DNA of 21,101 nt from Gracilaria domingensis (lineage: Eukaryota; Rhodophyta; Florideophyceae; Gracilariales; Gracilariaceae), in NCBI GenBank assembly GCA_022539475.1, contig VCMS01000522.1, forward strand, positions 1-21,101. The letters run 5' to 3'. This document shows positions 7,802 to 17,039 of the stretch, one piece after another (the stretch's first letter is position 1; each line of letters opens with the position of its first letter). The notes under the pieces were generated by a model. That model made no database searches and was not told the origin of the DNA. It was given only the letters and a program-made list of their open reading frames with translations. The translations under genes and the position numbers were made by a program.

Positions 7802-8596
7802 TCAGAACATGATTCGCGAATCCTCTTCTTTTCTGGCTTCAAACGTTATGAGTTTGTCGGCCTTCCGAGCGAGCTCAAAGTCCCTCGTCGTGTACACAAG
7901 ACGACTGTCAGCGTTCATCATATGTGCAAGAATGCGAAATGTCTCCCCATCAAACCCGTTCTCTTCCCATACATCGTCAACCAGGAAGAGACATGTGTGG
8001 TTCACAAACCATTGCCTGGCCTTGTCCACAGCTTCCTGCAGTTTCTTTCCACGTATAGTGTTCGCCAGCTTCGGGTTTCCGGTCTTTTCAACAATCTCCG
8101 CAATCTTTCCACTGAGATCAACCATCTTAGCATCCGCTCCCAGTTGCATAAACTGCACACCATCCGGAAACCTGCTTTTCACATCAGCCAAACTACTGTT
8201 CAATCCCCGAAGCGCGCACGTCTTTCCAACTCCGCCCCGCCCGGCAGCCACAACCGCCAGCACTTTGTGCTCCGATGTTCGCAGTACCGCTGCCTTGAGC
8301 TTTCCCTCAGACGTCTGCGATGATTCGTAATCCAGAGTGAGTCGTGGTGGATTGGGCGGCACGGTTCCATGTTTCAAAAAGTGGACGTCAGTTTGTGCCA
8401 AACCATCACCGTCTGTAACCGCCACTTCTCTCTCTCTTACAAACTCTTCAAACTTCTCCACGGTGCTCTCGACTTCGGTCAGGGTTTGGTTTGCGGGCTG
8501 TACTCGATGCAATAGCGTAGCACTCGCAACGTCTGGCGCTAGCTTGACACACCTTTCCTTCGCCTGCTGCAACCTAGTTCTCCAAGTGCGCAGCAT
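7802..8596 (-). CDS. G2 segment: helical bundle and NB-ARC ATPase core
   Basis: This is the open segment of G2 holding the second half of the N-terminal helical region and most of the NB-ARC domain. Walker A is GRGGVGKT, the Walker B strand is LFLVDDVW, and the RNBS-B-like motif is SRLVYTTRD. Compared with G1 and G3 it differs at scattered single residues, such as TGNPKL for TGNQKL and RGKKL for RGRKL, so the ATPase core is strongly conserved. The visible ATG at its beginning is an internal Met, not the true start. The segment ends at the lost A near 7803. Confidence 0.8.
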   Translation of the reverse strand: MLRTWRTRLQQAKERCVKLAPDVASATLLHRVQPANQTLTEVESTVEKFEEFVREREVAVTDGDGLAQTDVHFLKHGTVPPNPPRLTLDYESSQTSEGKLKAAVLRTSEHKVLAVVAAGRGGVGKTCALRGLNSSLADVKSRFPDGVQFMQLGADAKMVDLSGKIAEIVEKTGNPKLANTIRGKKLQEAVDKARQWFVNHTCLFLVDDVWEENGFDGETFRILAHMMNADSRLVYTTRDFELARKADKLITFEARKEEDSRIMF

Positions 8597-8986
8597 ATGA
8601 GACGAAGAGCGTTCTCCACTTGACTCGTTGACCCAACTTCAACATGTTGCAGTGTTGATCGAGCAGTTGTTGAACGTGTCTCAATCTTTCGCGGTTGCGC
8701 GAGGCCAGGTCGTGGTGGCGAACAGGGGCTTTGAGTTTGTCCTCCACGTACATGAGAGCGGCTGGCGCCGCGGCTGCGACTGCAGCGGCCGCGGAGACTG
8801 GCTCTGCCATGGGAAGGTTGAGCTGATGTGAATGAGCTAAACTCGAAAGTAGCAGCGGTAACGCGCGCGCCGTGCTACAGCTGTTCGTGATACCGGGACA
8901 CGTTCTTTCCGAAAAGCGGAACGGGGCACAAGAACTTGTAGGGGATCGATTGCGCGAGCGACAACGTCTGACGACGAATGAGCTAA

Positions 8987-8997
8987 ATTTATTCGAC
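8987..8997 (-). promoter_or_regulatory. Candidate TATA-like core promoter element of G2
   Basis: This is the counterpart of the element at 1644-1654, with the same 11 bases and nearly the same distance to the G2 start (8810). Confidence 0.35.
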
Positions 8998-9890
8998 GGT
9001 GCGAGCCAGGTGCGCGAGATCGCAATAGTGACCAATCTGCCACATTAGAAATGCAATGGGAGGCGGTTCGCAGAAGGACCGAGAGATGAGTGGAGAGAAC
9101 GAGAAACTGATAGAGACGGGTGGCCTGATGAGATTTGGAGATTTGGGGATTTGGAGGTGGTGGCAGTTGACAGCACAGTAATGGCACTTGCGCGTTGCTG
9201 TCATGCGATGGTGCGATGCGCTCGGCCGCGAACGAAGCCTCTGATATTGCATTTTGTGACTGGAAGTATGGTGCAGCGGCGTCACACAGAGCGTTCTAAC
9301 GCAAGCCGGTGCGCCATGCTCAGCACCGCTGCTGGGGTTCATTGTCTTGCTGTGGGGCCCCACATGCAGCGGTTGCGTTACTCGGCTGACCAGGAAAGTG
9401 CTTTGTTCGTTTGGCAGTGGGCGGAGAAGCGGCTAAAGTGGAAGAAGAAGCAAGTGAGCAACGACAGGGCGGCTGCCCTAATTGGGTACTCGAAGGCGTC
9501 CAACTGACTTTGTTTGGGAGAAGCTGAAGACATATGCTTCGGCCATCATGGCGCAGCGATATGAGGAACACACCAGGGCTGGAACGCACGCTCTGCATCC
9601 GGGATGCGCGTGAAAGGTACCTTTAGTAACGAAGACGATGGTGCTTGGCGGGGGATGCTTGACTGTCAAACATGAACTGGTGGCAAGACTGCGACACGTG
9701 CCAACCGCGGCGAGCTACGTGTTCCTGTGTGCCACGTGGCGCGTTGCGCTCACGCCAATCAAGCGCCGGCAACAAACGCGCTCGCCGAGTATGTCGAGAA
9801 AGCGCAACCCGCGCGCCACGCCCAGCACGTGGCCACGCGTCTCTCCCGAACGAGCGGAGCGCTCGCCCGCATCGGCGTGTGGGTGGCGCG

Positions 9891-9922
9891 TGCCGCGCGT
9901 GCCGCGCGTGCCGCGCGTGCCG
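9891..9922. repeat. 9-bp tandem repeat (TGCCGCGCG, about 3.5 copies)
   Basis: Three perfect units plus a partial unit lie in the GC-rich part of the type-B intergenic region. They are not present at the type-A counterpart. This is probably a simple slippage repeat. Confidence 0.8.
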
Positions 9923-10083
9923 TGGCGGCGGCCGGCGCAGTCGGCGGTGCGGAGCGTCGCGGCGATGCGCGACACACGCGAGCGGCGGGCGGCCACGCGC
10001 GGGTGGCGAGCAGCGCGCAGCCGCCAACGGCGCGCTGCGCCGCGACGCGCAGTAAGGGAGCTCTCGTTTGTCAATCGTCGCCA

Positions 10084-10121
10084 GTGTAGGCAGCCATCCC
10101 TGGCAGGATGGCTGCATACAC
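10084..10121. repeat. Long hairpin, type B
   Basis: Arms of 16 bases pair at 15 positions (one G/A mismatch) around a 6-base loop. It shares the GCAGCCAT core with 3251-3288, but the stem extends two base pairs further into what is loop in type A. Confidence 0.85.
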
Positions 10122-10613
10122 GCAAATGTTGGGAGGCAATTGCGAGCTTTGGCGGCTTCGAGCCGTCAATTTTTCTCTTCTGCAATTGCACTCCGTGTCT
10201 TCCCCCATCGCTCGCGTCTCCGCACATGGCGCAACCCTTTCCTCGTGTCTGCGAGTACGACATGTGCAACGGTACCCTTGAACGGAGGCATTCATGTCTG
10301 CGCGCATGCCACACCGCCACTCCACGCCCAACGCGGGGACCAATTTTTGTTTCTGACAGAGTGCCACCATAGCTGAGTGGTTGTCGGCGTGGGCCGAGTC
10401 ATGTCGCCGACGCACAAAAAGGATATCAAGATGCGCACTTGTTTGCCAGACAGTTGAAAATCGATGCAGTCATCCACTTTGAGCAGAACTGTTGACAAGA
10501 CAAGAACTCATTCGCAGTGCGCCTGAGTTGGTATCATCTACTTTAATATGTTTGAGGGTTAGCGCTTCGCAGAACAGAATCGAAAGTGCATCGCATCCAG
10601 GTATAGCAAAGCA

Positions 10614-10633
10614 GGAAGCGTGGCCAGGCTTCC
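10614..10633. repeat. 20-base near-perfect palindrome downstream of G3
   Basis: This is the type-B counterpart of 4290-4309. The adjoining TCCAGTCTGGA is a perfect palindrome here but has one mismatch in type A. Confidence 0.75.
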
Positions 10634-10789
10634 AGTCTGGACTGCGAAATGAGCTCATGTGATCGAGCTTACCGTCACTCTATTCCTCTGATGACTGCAG
10701 CTCCTCGAAAGACACGGGTCTCTATATCAGAGCTCAAATCCTTGTGGGTCGCTCCCCTCTTTCTTCTGCAACTCAAGTACTCTTTTTTT

Positions 10790-10795
10790 TTTATT
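10790..10795 (-). terminator. Possible AATAAA polyadenylation signal of G3
   Basis: On the coding strand AATAAA is followed by a run of A residues (T run at 10783-10792 on the plus strand), about 395 bp past the G3 stop. The type-A counterpart reads AATGAA, so conservation is weak. Algal and protist signals often differ from AATAAA. Confidence 0.2.
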
Positions 10796-10911
10796 CTTTT
10801 ACGGCTAATCGAAGCTTTACGACCTTCTCGATGATTTCATCGATGCATGTGTGTCTGAGGTTTGCTCTATGATTTAGGTGGCATCAATTAGAAGTCGACC
10901 TCTGCCACACC

Positions 10912-11052
10912 CTGTTTCAGCAAGCTCCGTTGCACTCGTTCTGTTTTGGCGTTGTTTGGCCGTCCGTTTGTACACGCACGCTCCAACCGGTATGGAGTGA
11001 TACGACTGTGCGTTGCGCACATTGGGCAGGCAGCTGAGGCAAGCTTGGCGAC
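10912..11052. other. 141-bp identical block downstream of G3
   Basis: This is the type-B copy of 4574-4714. It lies the same distance past the G3 stop and carries the same two stem-loops. Confidence 0.85.
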
Positions 11053-11186
11053 ATGAGGCGGTGCTTTGATGTAAATGGGTTGAGAAAAAGGTGGCGCTGT
11101 GATCAGGCGCGCAATGCGTGAAAGGATGAGTTTGATGTTTTTGTTCGTGGCGATTCTGGTATATACGGATGTGACAGAACAAACGA

Positions 11187-14003
11187 TCATTGCTGCAGAA
11201 GACAAAATCGCAAACCGCGATTGAGCCGTGAGACAAAGAAGAAGCCAAACTGGTAGCGGCGGCAGGAGTGCTCGGATGTGCCAAGCCACAGCTTGCCCTT
11301 GTGCGAGACGTCGAACTGCAGCGTTGTTGACCGCTGCCACCACAGCGGCAGCTGGTGCGGCGCCGGGTGCGGCACGCACGTGTCGTCGTGCAGGCTGCAC
11401 AGCTGCGGGGAGTGATACTTGAGCATCACATCGACAGCGGCGGCGCGCAGCGACACGAAAATCGGCCAACTGCCCGCGAGCGAGAAGCGGTGCGTGGCCA
11501 CGCGCTGCGCCACGTCCCACACGAGCAACACGTCCTCAAGGTGTCCCGCCGCCACTCGCGCGCCGTCGTCGGACATGGCCACGCACTCGACGAACTTCTG
11601 CTCCGGGTGCGCGCGCAGCGCGTCGCCGACGGCGGCGCCGCGGCGCGTGTCCCACACGCGCACGTCGCCGCCCACACTGCCCGACGCGGCGCGCGAGCCG
11701 TCGGCGCACAGCGCCACGCACAACACGCGGTCACCGTGGCCGCGCAGCGCGTCGCACACGGCGGCACCGGAGCGCACGTCCCACACGCGCACCGCACGGT
11801 CGAGCCCACCGCCGGACGCGAGCCGCCGCGCATCCGCGCTGAACGAAAGCTCCGCCACGTAGCCCAAGTGCGCGCGCAGCACCTGCGGCCGCAGCGCGCC
11901 GCTGGCGCCGTCCCACAGCCGCACCGTCCCGTCCCTCGACCCCGTCGCAATCCATCGCCCGTCCGCGCTCACGCACACACACGCAATCGCCTCCTCGTGC
12001 GCGTCCTCACCGCGGCTGCCGCTCTCCGCCTGCGCGCCCCTCACATCCCACACTCGAACGCTTCCGCCCCACATCCCATCCCACACTCGATCGCTTCCGT
12101 CATTCATCCCGGCAAGCCCGACAGAGCCGTCTTCACTTGCACCCACGAAACGAACCCAACCACCCCCCGTACCCCCTTGTATCACGCCTCTTTCGCTCCC
12201 ATGCTCCCACACGCCATAGCCTCCATCAATTGCACCCCACAAAACCAGTTTCCCATCTTCGCTGAGCGCTACGCTACTCACCCAAACTCCGACTTCAACA
12301 GAGTTCAAGTAACTTCCGCTCTCAGCGTCCAGCACTCCAATCATTCCACAATACGAAGTTTGCGTTACAATCAGCTCCCCATTTCCACTGAAAGCCACAC
12401 TTGCCACAGAACCATCATTTGGTGCCCGCGCCTCACAGATCTTTTCGCCGCTCTCTGCGTCCCATACGTAAACTCCACCCTTTTCCAACCCACAACAAAA
12501 CTTCCTTCCCGTCGAGCTCACAGCAACGCACTCGACATTCCCTTCTTTCCCACTCACAAGTTCCCGAGGAGATCCACCGCCCTGCAGGTCCCACGTTACC
12601 ACATTGCCAACATCTCGCAGCCCACACGCAACCCATCTCGAATCCTCGCTCAAACAAACGCACCAAATCGATGCCGTAGTCTTTCCAACACCCGTTCCCA
12701 CGTCCTTCGCAACGTCCCACTTCTTCACATTATTATCAGCGTCCACATACACAACCAATCGTCCATCTCTCGACAACGCAGCGGATTTATAGAAACCCAT
12801 CTCCGTCCCAAAACGATTTAGACTGCCGTGCGTTAGGTTGTACTTCACTATTTCCAACCGCTCATCATACGAGACCAAGATTGTCAACTCACTTTTATGC
12901 TTTTGAATATCCAATACGTCCCCCCCCACTTGTATGCTCTCCAAATCAGCCCCCCCAGCAGCCGTCAGAAACCCTTCTTCCGCTCTCAACCATGCTTCTT
13001 CTCTCTTCTCTGCAATCTCCGCAACTTGCTCCAAAAACTCACGCGTCGTCTTACACTTCTTTGAATGCGTTATCAGTCGTCCATACAGCTGGAACCACAC
13101 CTCCCGTGGGTTTCGTGACACTGCATCCTGGCTTAGTCTCGCCGCATGTGCAATCACTTCCAGTGCCCTCTTCTTCTCTTCCTTCCTTTCCATGCTTGAA
13201 CGACCGAGTGCTGTTTGCCCATTTGAAACTTCACTCTCAACAGCAAAGATTCCACTCTCTGTAAGACGCTTCGCTATCCATTCAGGCTTCAGTAGCAGCC
13301 ATACCAATTCTTCATCTTCTCCGGCGTCCTTGAGCAGTCGGCAAACGTTGCTCTCCAGGTACCCATCTCTGTCTTCCACACCCCACCATTCTCGTCTTCT
13401 GCATTCCTTCATACAGTCTACAACCGGTGCGTCTTCCACAACTGCTGCATTCTGGACAACATCGGCCCTACCTTTGTCCGGCTTCCAACAGCACACTTTC
13501 TTTAACTTCATCCAAATCCTGCTCTTCTCACCCCCAGCAGCTCCCAAATTATTCGGAACCACTTCGGATACTCTGTCAAGTTTAGCAGTATCATCTCCAA
13601 TGTACCCATTCAATAATCGCTTAATGTACCTGCCCTTCTCATCTCCCGAATCATGTCGCAACATATCCAAAATGTCGTCATGCACACGCAGCACCTTCTT
13701 CTTCCCTCGAATCGCAACCTCCACCACAGCCACCGAGTCTATAGCTTCCATTACCTTCACAGTCTCACTTGCCTTACTCAATCCCCAAAGCTTCTGCAGC
13801 ATCGAGACAGGTACCTCCTGTTGCTTTTCCAGAACACACAACGTTCGAAGCATTTCCCGAATCGGGTACGTAAAAGGCTTTCCTGACTCCGTCTCTCCTT
13901 TCCATCGACGCTCAAGTACTGACATCGAAGTATCAACCACGTTCCTTATCGCACCGTAACCGGGCCAGTGTTCCGTAACCAGTGACTTCTTTGTGGTCTG
14001 CAA
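11187..14003 (-). CDS. G3 3-prime segment: winged helix, linker and WD40 propeller
   Basis: This 938-residue open segment begins just after the frameshift, at what is residue 406 of the full protein; its first Met is an artefact of the break. It has the winged helix with VLRVHDDILDML, the KVCCWKPDKGR and LVWLLLKPEWIAKRL linker region, and about 11-12 WD40-like repeats. It is the only uninterrupted linker-to-stop reading frame in the window, so it is the best reference for this family. Confidence 0.87.
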   Translation of the reverse strand: MQTTKKSLVTEHWPGYGAIRNVVDTSMSVLERRWKGETESGKPFTYPIREMLRTLCVLEKQQEVPVSMLQKLWGLSKASETVKVMEAIDSVAVVEVAIRGKKKVLRVHDDILDMLRHDSGDEKGRYIKRLLNGYIGDDTAKLDRVSEVVPNNLGAAGGEKSRIWMKLKKVCCWKPDKGRADVVQNAAVVEDAPVVDCMKECRRREWWGVEDRDGYLESNVCRLLKDAGEDEELVWLLLKPEWIAKRLTESGIFAVESEVSNGQTALGRSSMERKEEKKRALEVIAHAARLSQDAVSRNPREVWFQLYGRLITHSKKCKTTREFLEQVAEIAEKREEAWLRAEEGFLTAAGGADLESIQVGGDVLDIQKHKSELTILVSYDERLEIVKYNLTHGSLNRFGTEMGFYKSAALSRDGRLVVYVDADNNVKKWDVAKDVGTGVGKTTASIWCVCLSEDSRWVACGLRDVGNVVTWDLQGGGSPRELVSGKEGNVECVAVSSTGRKFCCGLEKGGVYVWDAESGEKICEARAPNDGSVASVAFSGNGELIVTQTSYCGMIGVLDAESGSYLNSVEVGVWVSSVALSEDGKLVLWGAIDGGYGVWEHGSERGVIQGGTGGGWVRFVGASEDGSVGLAGMNDGSDRVWDGMWGGSVRVWDVRGAQAESGSRGEDAHEEAIACVCVSADGRWIATGSRDGTVRLWDGASGALRPQVLRAHLGYVAELSFSADARRLASGGGLDRAVRVWDVRSGAAVCDALRGHGDRVLCVALCADGSRAASGSVGGDVRVWDTRRGAAVGDALRAHPEQKFVECVAMSDDGARVAAGHLEDVLLVWDVAQRVATHRFSLAGSWPIFVSLRAAAVDVMLKYHSPQLCSLHDDTCVPHPAPHQLPLWWQRSTTLQFDVSHKGKLWLGTSEHSCRRYQFGFFFVSRLNRGLRFCLLQQ

Positions 14004-15217
14004 TCTTCATGATACATACTCAGTGCATCCTCTTTTGCTTCCGCCATTCGTCTCACGTACTTTCGAACACCGGCACCGGTCACAGCCAAAAGTAAAGGTA
14101 TTCCTGCACAAGTCAACAGAATCTCCTCCAACGCCTCCATATTGCTCGGGTTCTGAATCCTGCACTCCTCCAACTCAGCGTGATTCAGAAACATGATTCG
14201 CGAATCCTCTTCTTTTCTGGCTTCAAACGTTATGAATTCGTCGGCCTTCCGAGCGAGCTCAAGGTCCCTCGTCGTGTACACAAGACGACTGTCAGCGTTC
14301 ATCATATGTGCAAGAATGCGAAATGTCTCCCCATCAAACCCGTTCTCTTCCCATACATCGTCAACCAGGAAGAGACATGTGTGATTCACGAACCATTGCC
14401 TGGCCTTGTCCACAGCTTCCTGCAGTTTCCTTCCACGTATAGTGTTCGCGAGCTTCTGGTTTCCGGTCTTTTCAACAATCTCCGCAATCTTTCCACTGAG
14501 ATCAACCATTTTAGCATCCGCTCCCAGTTGCATAAACTGCACACCATCCGGAAACCTGCTTTTCACATCAGCCAAACTACTGTTCAGTCCCCGGAGCGCG
14601 CACGTCTTTCCAACTCCGCCCCGCCCGGCAGCCACAACCGCTAGCACTTTGTGCTCCGATGTTCGCAGTACCGCTGCCTTGAGCTTTCCTTCAGACGTCT
14701 GCAAAGATTCGTAATCCAGAGTGAGTCGTGGTGGATTGGGCGGCACAGTTCCATGTTTCAGAAAATGCACATCAGTTTGTGCCAAATCATCACCGTCTGT
14801 CACTGCCGCTTCTCTCTCTTTTACAAACTCTTCAAACTTCTCCACAGTGCCCTCGACTTCGGTCAAAGTTTGGTTCGCGAGCTGTACTCGATGCAATAGC
14901 GTAGCACTCGCAACGTCTGGCGCTAGCTTGACACACCTTTCCCTCGCCTGCTGCAACCTAGTTCTCCAAGTGCACAACATATGAGACGAAGAGTGTTGTC
15001 CACTTGGCTCGTTGATCCAAACTTGAACACGTTGCAGATGTTGATCGAGCAGTTGTTGAACGTGTCTCAATCTTTCGCGGTTGCGCGAGGCCAGGTCGTG
15101 GTGGCGAACAGGGGCTTTGAGTTTGTCCTCCACGTACATGAGAGCGGCTGGGGCCGCAGCTGCGACTGCAGCGGCCGCGGCTGCGACTGCAGCGGCCGCG
15201 GAGACTGGCTCTGCCAT
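11187..15217 (-). CDS. G3: complete NB-ARC-WD40 receptor, one frameshift near 14004
   Basis: This is the most intact copy, predicted at about 1,343 residues. The start is the ATG at 15215-15217 and the stop is TGA at 11187-11189. Approximate order: Ala-rich helix 4-26, helical bundle 27-160, NB-ARC 185-400 (GRGGVGKT 198-205, LFLVDDVW 282-289), winged helix to VHD at 512-514, helical linker 560-775, WD40-like repeats about 780-1260, and a tail ending RFCLLQQ. The only break is a missing T near 14004 (CAATCTTC, against CAATTCTTC in G1). It splits the frame into 15217-13946 and 14003-11187. The blade-7 region carries an extra 33-bp duplication. I infer a STAND receptor whose propeller senses a ligand and whose N-terminal bundle signals after NB-ARC oligomerisation. 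Target and partners are unknown. Confidence 0.87.
12044..12101. repeat. 33-bp-spaced internal duplication in blade 7 of G3
   Basis: A 25-base stretch at 12044-12068 recurs at 12077-12101 with two differences. It adds 11 residues, giving GSDRVWD then GSVRVWD where G2 and G4 have only GSVRVWD. It looks like slippage within a WD strand motif and could alter one edge of the propeller. Confidence 0.8.
13946..15217 (-). CDS. G3 5-prime segment: Ala helix, helical bundle, NB-ARC
   Basis: This 423-residue open segment is identical in protein sequence to G1 up to the frameshift near 14004. Beyond it the last 19 or so residues (from DCRPQRSH) are out of frame and should not be read as a real C-terminus. 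The rest of the gene continues in the 14003-11187 segment. The one base difference noted from G1 in this part (near 14587) is synonymous. Confidence 0.8.
   Translation of the reverse strand: MAEPVSAAAAVAAAAAAVAAAAPAALMYVEDKLKAPVRHHDLASRNRERLRHVQQLLDQHLQRVQVWINEPSGQHSSSHMLCTWRTRLQQARERCVKLAPDVASATLLHRVQLANQTLTEVEGTVEKFEEFVKEREAAVTDGDDLAQTDVHFLKHGTVPPNPPRLTLDYESLQTSEGKLKAAVLRTSEHKVLAVVAAGRGGVGKTCALRGLNSSLADVKSRFPDGVQFMQLGADAKMVDLSGKIAEIVEKTGNQKLANTIRGRKLQEAVDKARQWFVNHTCLFLVDDVWEENGFDGETFRILAHMMNADSRLVYTTRDLELARKADEFITFEARKEEDSRIMFLNHAELEECRIQNPSNMEALEEILLTCAGIPLLLAVTGAGVRKYVRRMAEAKEDALSMYHEDCRPQRSHWLRNTGPVTVR
15159..15200. repeat. 21-bp tandem duplication in the Ala-rich N-terminal codons of G3
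   Basis: This is the same two-copy repeat as in G1, carried in the right copy of the 7.35-kb segment. Confidence 0.88.
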
Positions 15218-15394
15218 TCAAGCGTTGAGCTAATGTGAGTGATTCAAACTCGAAAGTAGCAATGGTAACCGGAGCGGCGTGCGACCGGTGCTTGTGATGC
15301 CGAGGCGCGTTCGTTCGGAAAAGCGGGAAACGAGCAGAAAAAATTCGAGTCGTTCGATTTCGGCAACGAGAAGGTTCGACGACGTATGAGCTGG

Positions 15395-15405
15395 ATTTAT
15401 TCGAC
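15395..15405 (-). promoter_or_regulatory. Candidate TATA-like core promoter element of G3
   Basis: This is the second copy of the 1644-1654 element within the 13.75-kb repeat, upstream of the G3 start at 15217. Confidence 0.35.
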
Positions 15406-17001
15406 TGAGCAAACCAGCTGCGCCATAGTGGCCAATCTGGTACATCAGAAATGCACGGAGAGGCGGTTTGCGAGGGAATGACGGATAGATGAGTGGAGGA
15501 GAGAAGGAGACACTGATGGAGACGATTGATCGACAGCGAAGACTGTCAGTTGGAAGCCCAAGTGATCGCGAGACGCTGATGCCTGCTTGAGGAGTTTGAG
15601 AGACATGCTGGTGTTGCTAGCTAGTTGTCATACTACAGCAAGGGCACTTGCGCATTGATGTCATGCGATCGTGGCGTGTGCACATGTACACGTATACGCC
15701 GTCATCCATCAATGGCAGATGTGACACTTCGGAACTGAAATCCCTAATTCCCACATGCTGCCTTTTCGTCTTCTCCAACAGTTGTGTACTCCCACAGGCA
15801 GCTCCATGATGCTTCTCCTTCATGTTGACGAATGCAGAATTGACTACTTTTGTCCGTTGTCAACATACCTGGGGACCCTTCTGCAAATCGCACAATGCAT
15901 CGCGCCCGTGTCAAGCTCGGAAGAAAAACGCATATGCGGCGAGACGGCGAGCTACGTGTTGTTGTGCGCCATGTGGCGCTTTCCGCACACGCCAATAAAG
16001 CGCCGGCAACAAAACGCGCTCGCCGAGTGTGTCGCGCCAAGCGCCGTGTGACCCGCGCGCCACGCCCGGCACGTGGCACGCGTCCCTCCCGCACGGGCGG
16101 CGCGCGCGCGCGCATCGGCGGGTGGGCGGCACGGGCCGCGGGGAGGCCAAAACTAGGACATCGAGAGACACATGGCCACAAATAGCCTACATTTTTCTGT
16201 CGTCTCGGCCTCTTTGTTGAATTTCGATGTAGTACACAGTGTACGCTACAGCCGGGATAGCTATCAGTACCTTTGGTATCTCAATGGCTCTCTGCGCGCC
16301 GTAACCCTGATGGTCTTCCAGCGTTGGCACATAATTTCTAACGAGGCAAGAGGGCCCCATAGCACAAAGACGGCGGTATAGGCGTCAATGACGAACCTCG
16401 GTTGGTCTGGGCGATTGAGCGGACCATTGCGGTCGACGAGGTCACAAATGGGCTCCCTGGCGACACTCCGGCGAAGATGCTTGCCAACTGTGTGGCCCAC
16501 GCCCGAATCTCGAGAGCCAGCGCGAGCATGTCAGTTGACTGGCACACATGTCAGTAGGTGCCCACGTGGACGCGCTGTCGAAAGGCAGCAATTCCACAAC
16601 GGCAGCTCCAGGCGGCGGCACGCGAGGCCGACGCGTGGCGTCGCCGCGTCGAATCGAATCGCGGCCGTCGAGTTGGCAGCGCGCGCCGCGCTCCCGCCGT
16701 CGGGAGCGACAGCACGGCTGTGACAGCCGCCAGTTGGGCGTCCCTCGCGCAGCTTTTCCTCCCGCAGCTGTTCGATCTCGCGGGGAGCATTTCCCGGGAT
16801 GCCGCTCGCACGTGCTGCTCAGCGCGGCTGACTCGCCCTCTGCGGGGCTTCGCGATGGGTCGAGCCCTCCTCGTCAAAGCTTTCGGTCACGGCCGCGTAT
16901 GACCTTGCGCAGTGAGTGGCACTGCCTCGGACCACCGCCGGAGAGAGACACGCGACGACAGTTGTTCGGGGGAAGCAGCCCTCGTCTGTACATCGTCGCA
17001 A

Positions 17002-17039
17002 GTGTATGCAGCCATCGCTCGCAACATGGCTGCATACAC
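17002..17039. repeat. Long perfect hairpin, second type-A copy
   Basis: This is an identical copy of 3251-3288 within the 13.75-kb repeat. Confidence 0.85.

Larger units (their letters stand above)
4849..8810 (-). pseudogene. G2: full-length NB-ARC-WD40 receptor locus with multiple frameshifts
   Basis: This locus is colinear with G3 over its whole length, from the ATG at 8808-8810 (MAEPVSAAAAVAAAAPAAL) to the TGA at 4849-4851. The frame is broken near 8652, 8635, 7803, 7492, 7437, 7152 and 6300. Comparison with G1, G3 and G4 shows each break is one missing base, mostly inside a short homopolymer (AAA to AA, TTTT to TTT, CCC to CC). All domains and motifs survive between the breaks: P-loop, kinase-2, GLPL, VHD and all WD blades. 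This is either a young pseudogene or, more likely in my view, a functional gene with uncorrected long-read deletions. The Ala tract is 7 residues shorter than in G1 and G3. The N-terminal half is a distinct type (B). The C-terminal half is the same sequence as G4 (type A). Confidence 0.8.
8811..11186. other. Type-B intergenic region, no convincing gene
   Basis: This is 2.4 kb between the G2 start and the G3 stop. It aligns in blocks to the type-A region but lacks its two extra stretches. It has its own unique stretch at about 9236-9690, with an open frame of 118 codons on the plus strand (9151-9507) that I cannot assign. A GC-rich block (9700-10070) contains a 9-bp tandem repeat. The long hairpin (10084-10121) and the 141-bp conserved block (10912-11052) are present. 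Confidence 0.65.

Noticed and set aside
8574..9035. A 153-codon minus-strand frame that would start G2 upstream at 9035.
   Set aside because: The upstream extension is not conserved with G1 or G3, which start at the MAEPVS methionine. The 3-prime part of this frame is out of phase after the base lost near 8652.
9151..9507. A 118-codon plus-strand frame in the type-B intergenic region.
   Set aside because: There is no family resemblance, its first third lies in DNA homologous to type A where the frame is not kept, and a minus-strand frame of similar length overlaps it. It cannot be supported as a gene.
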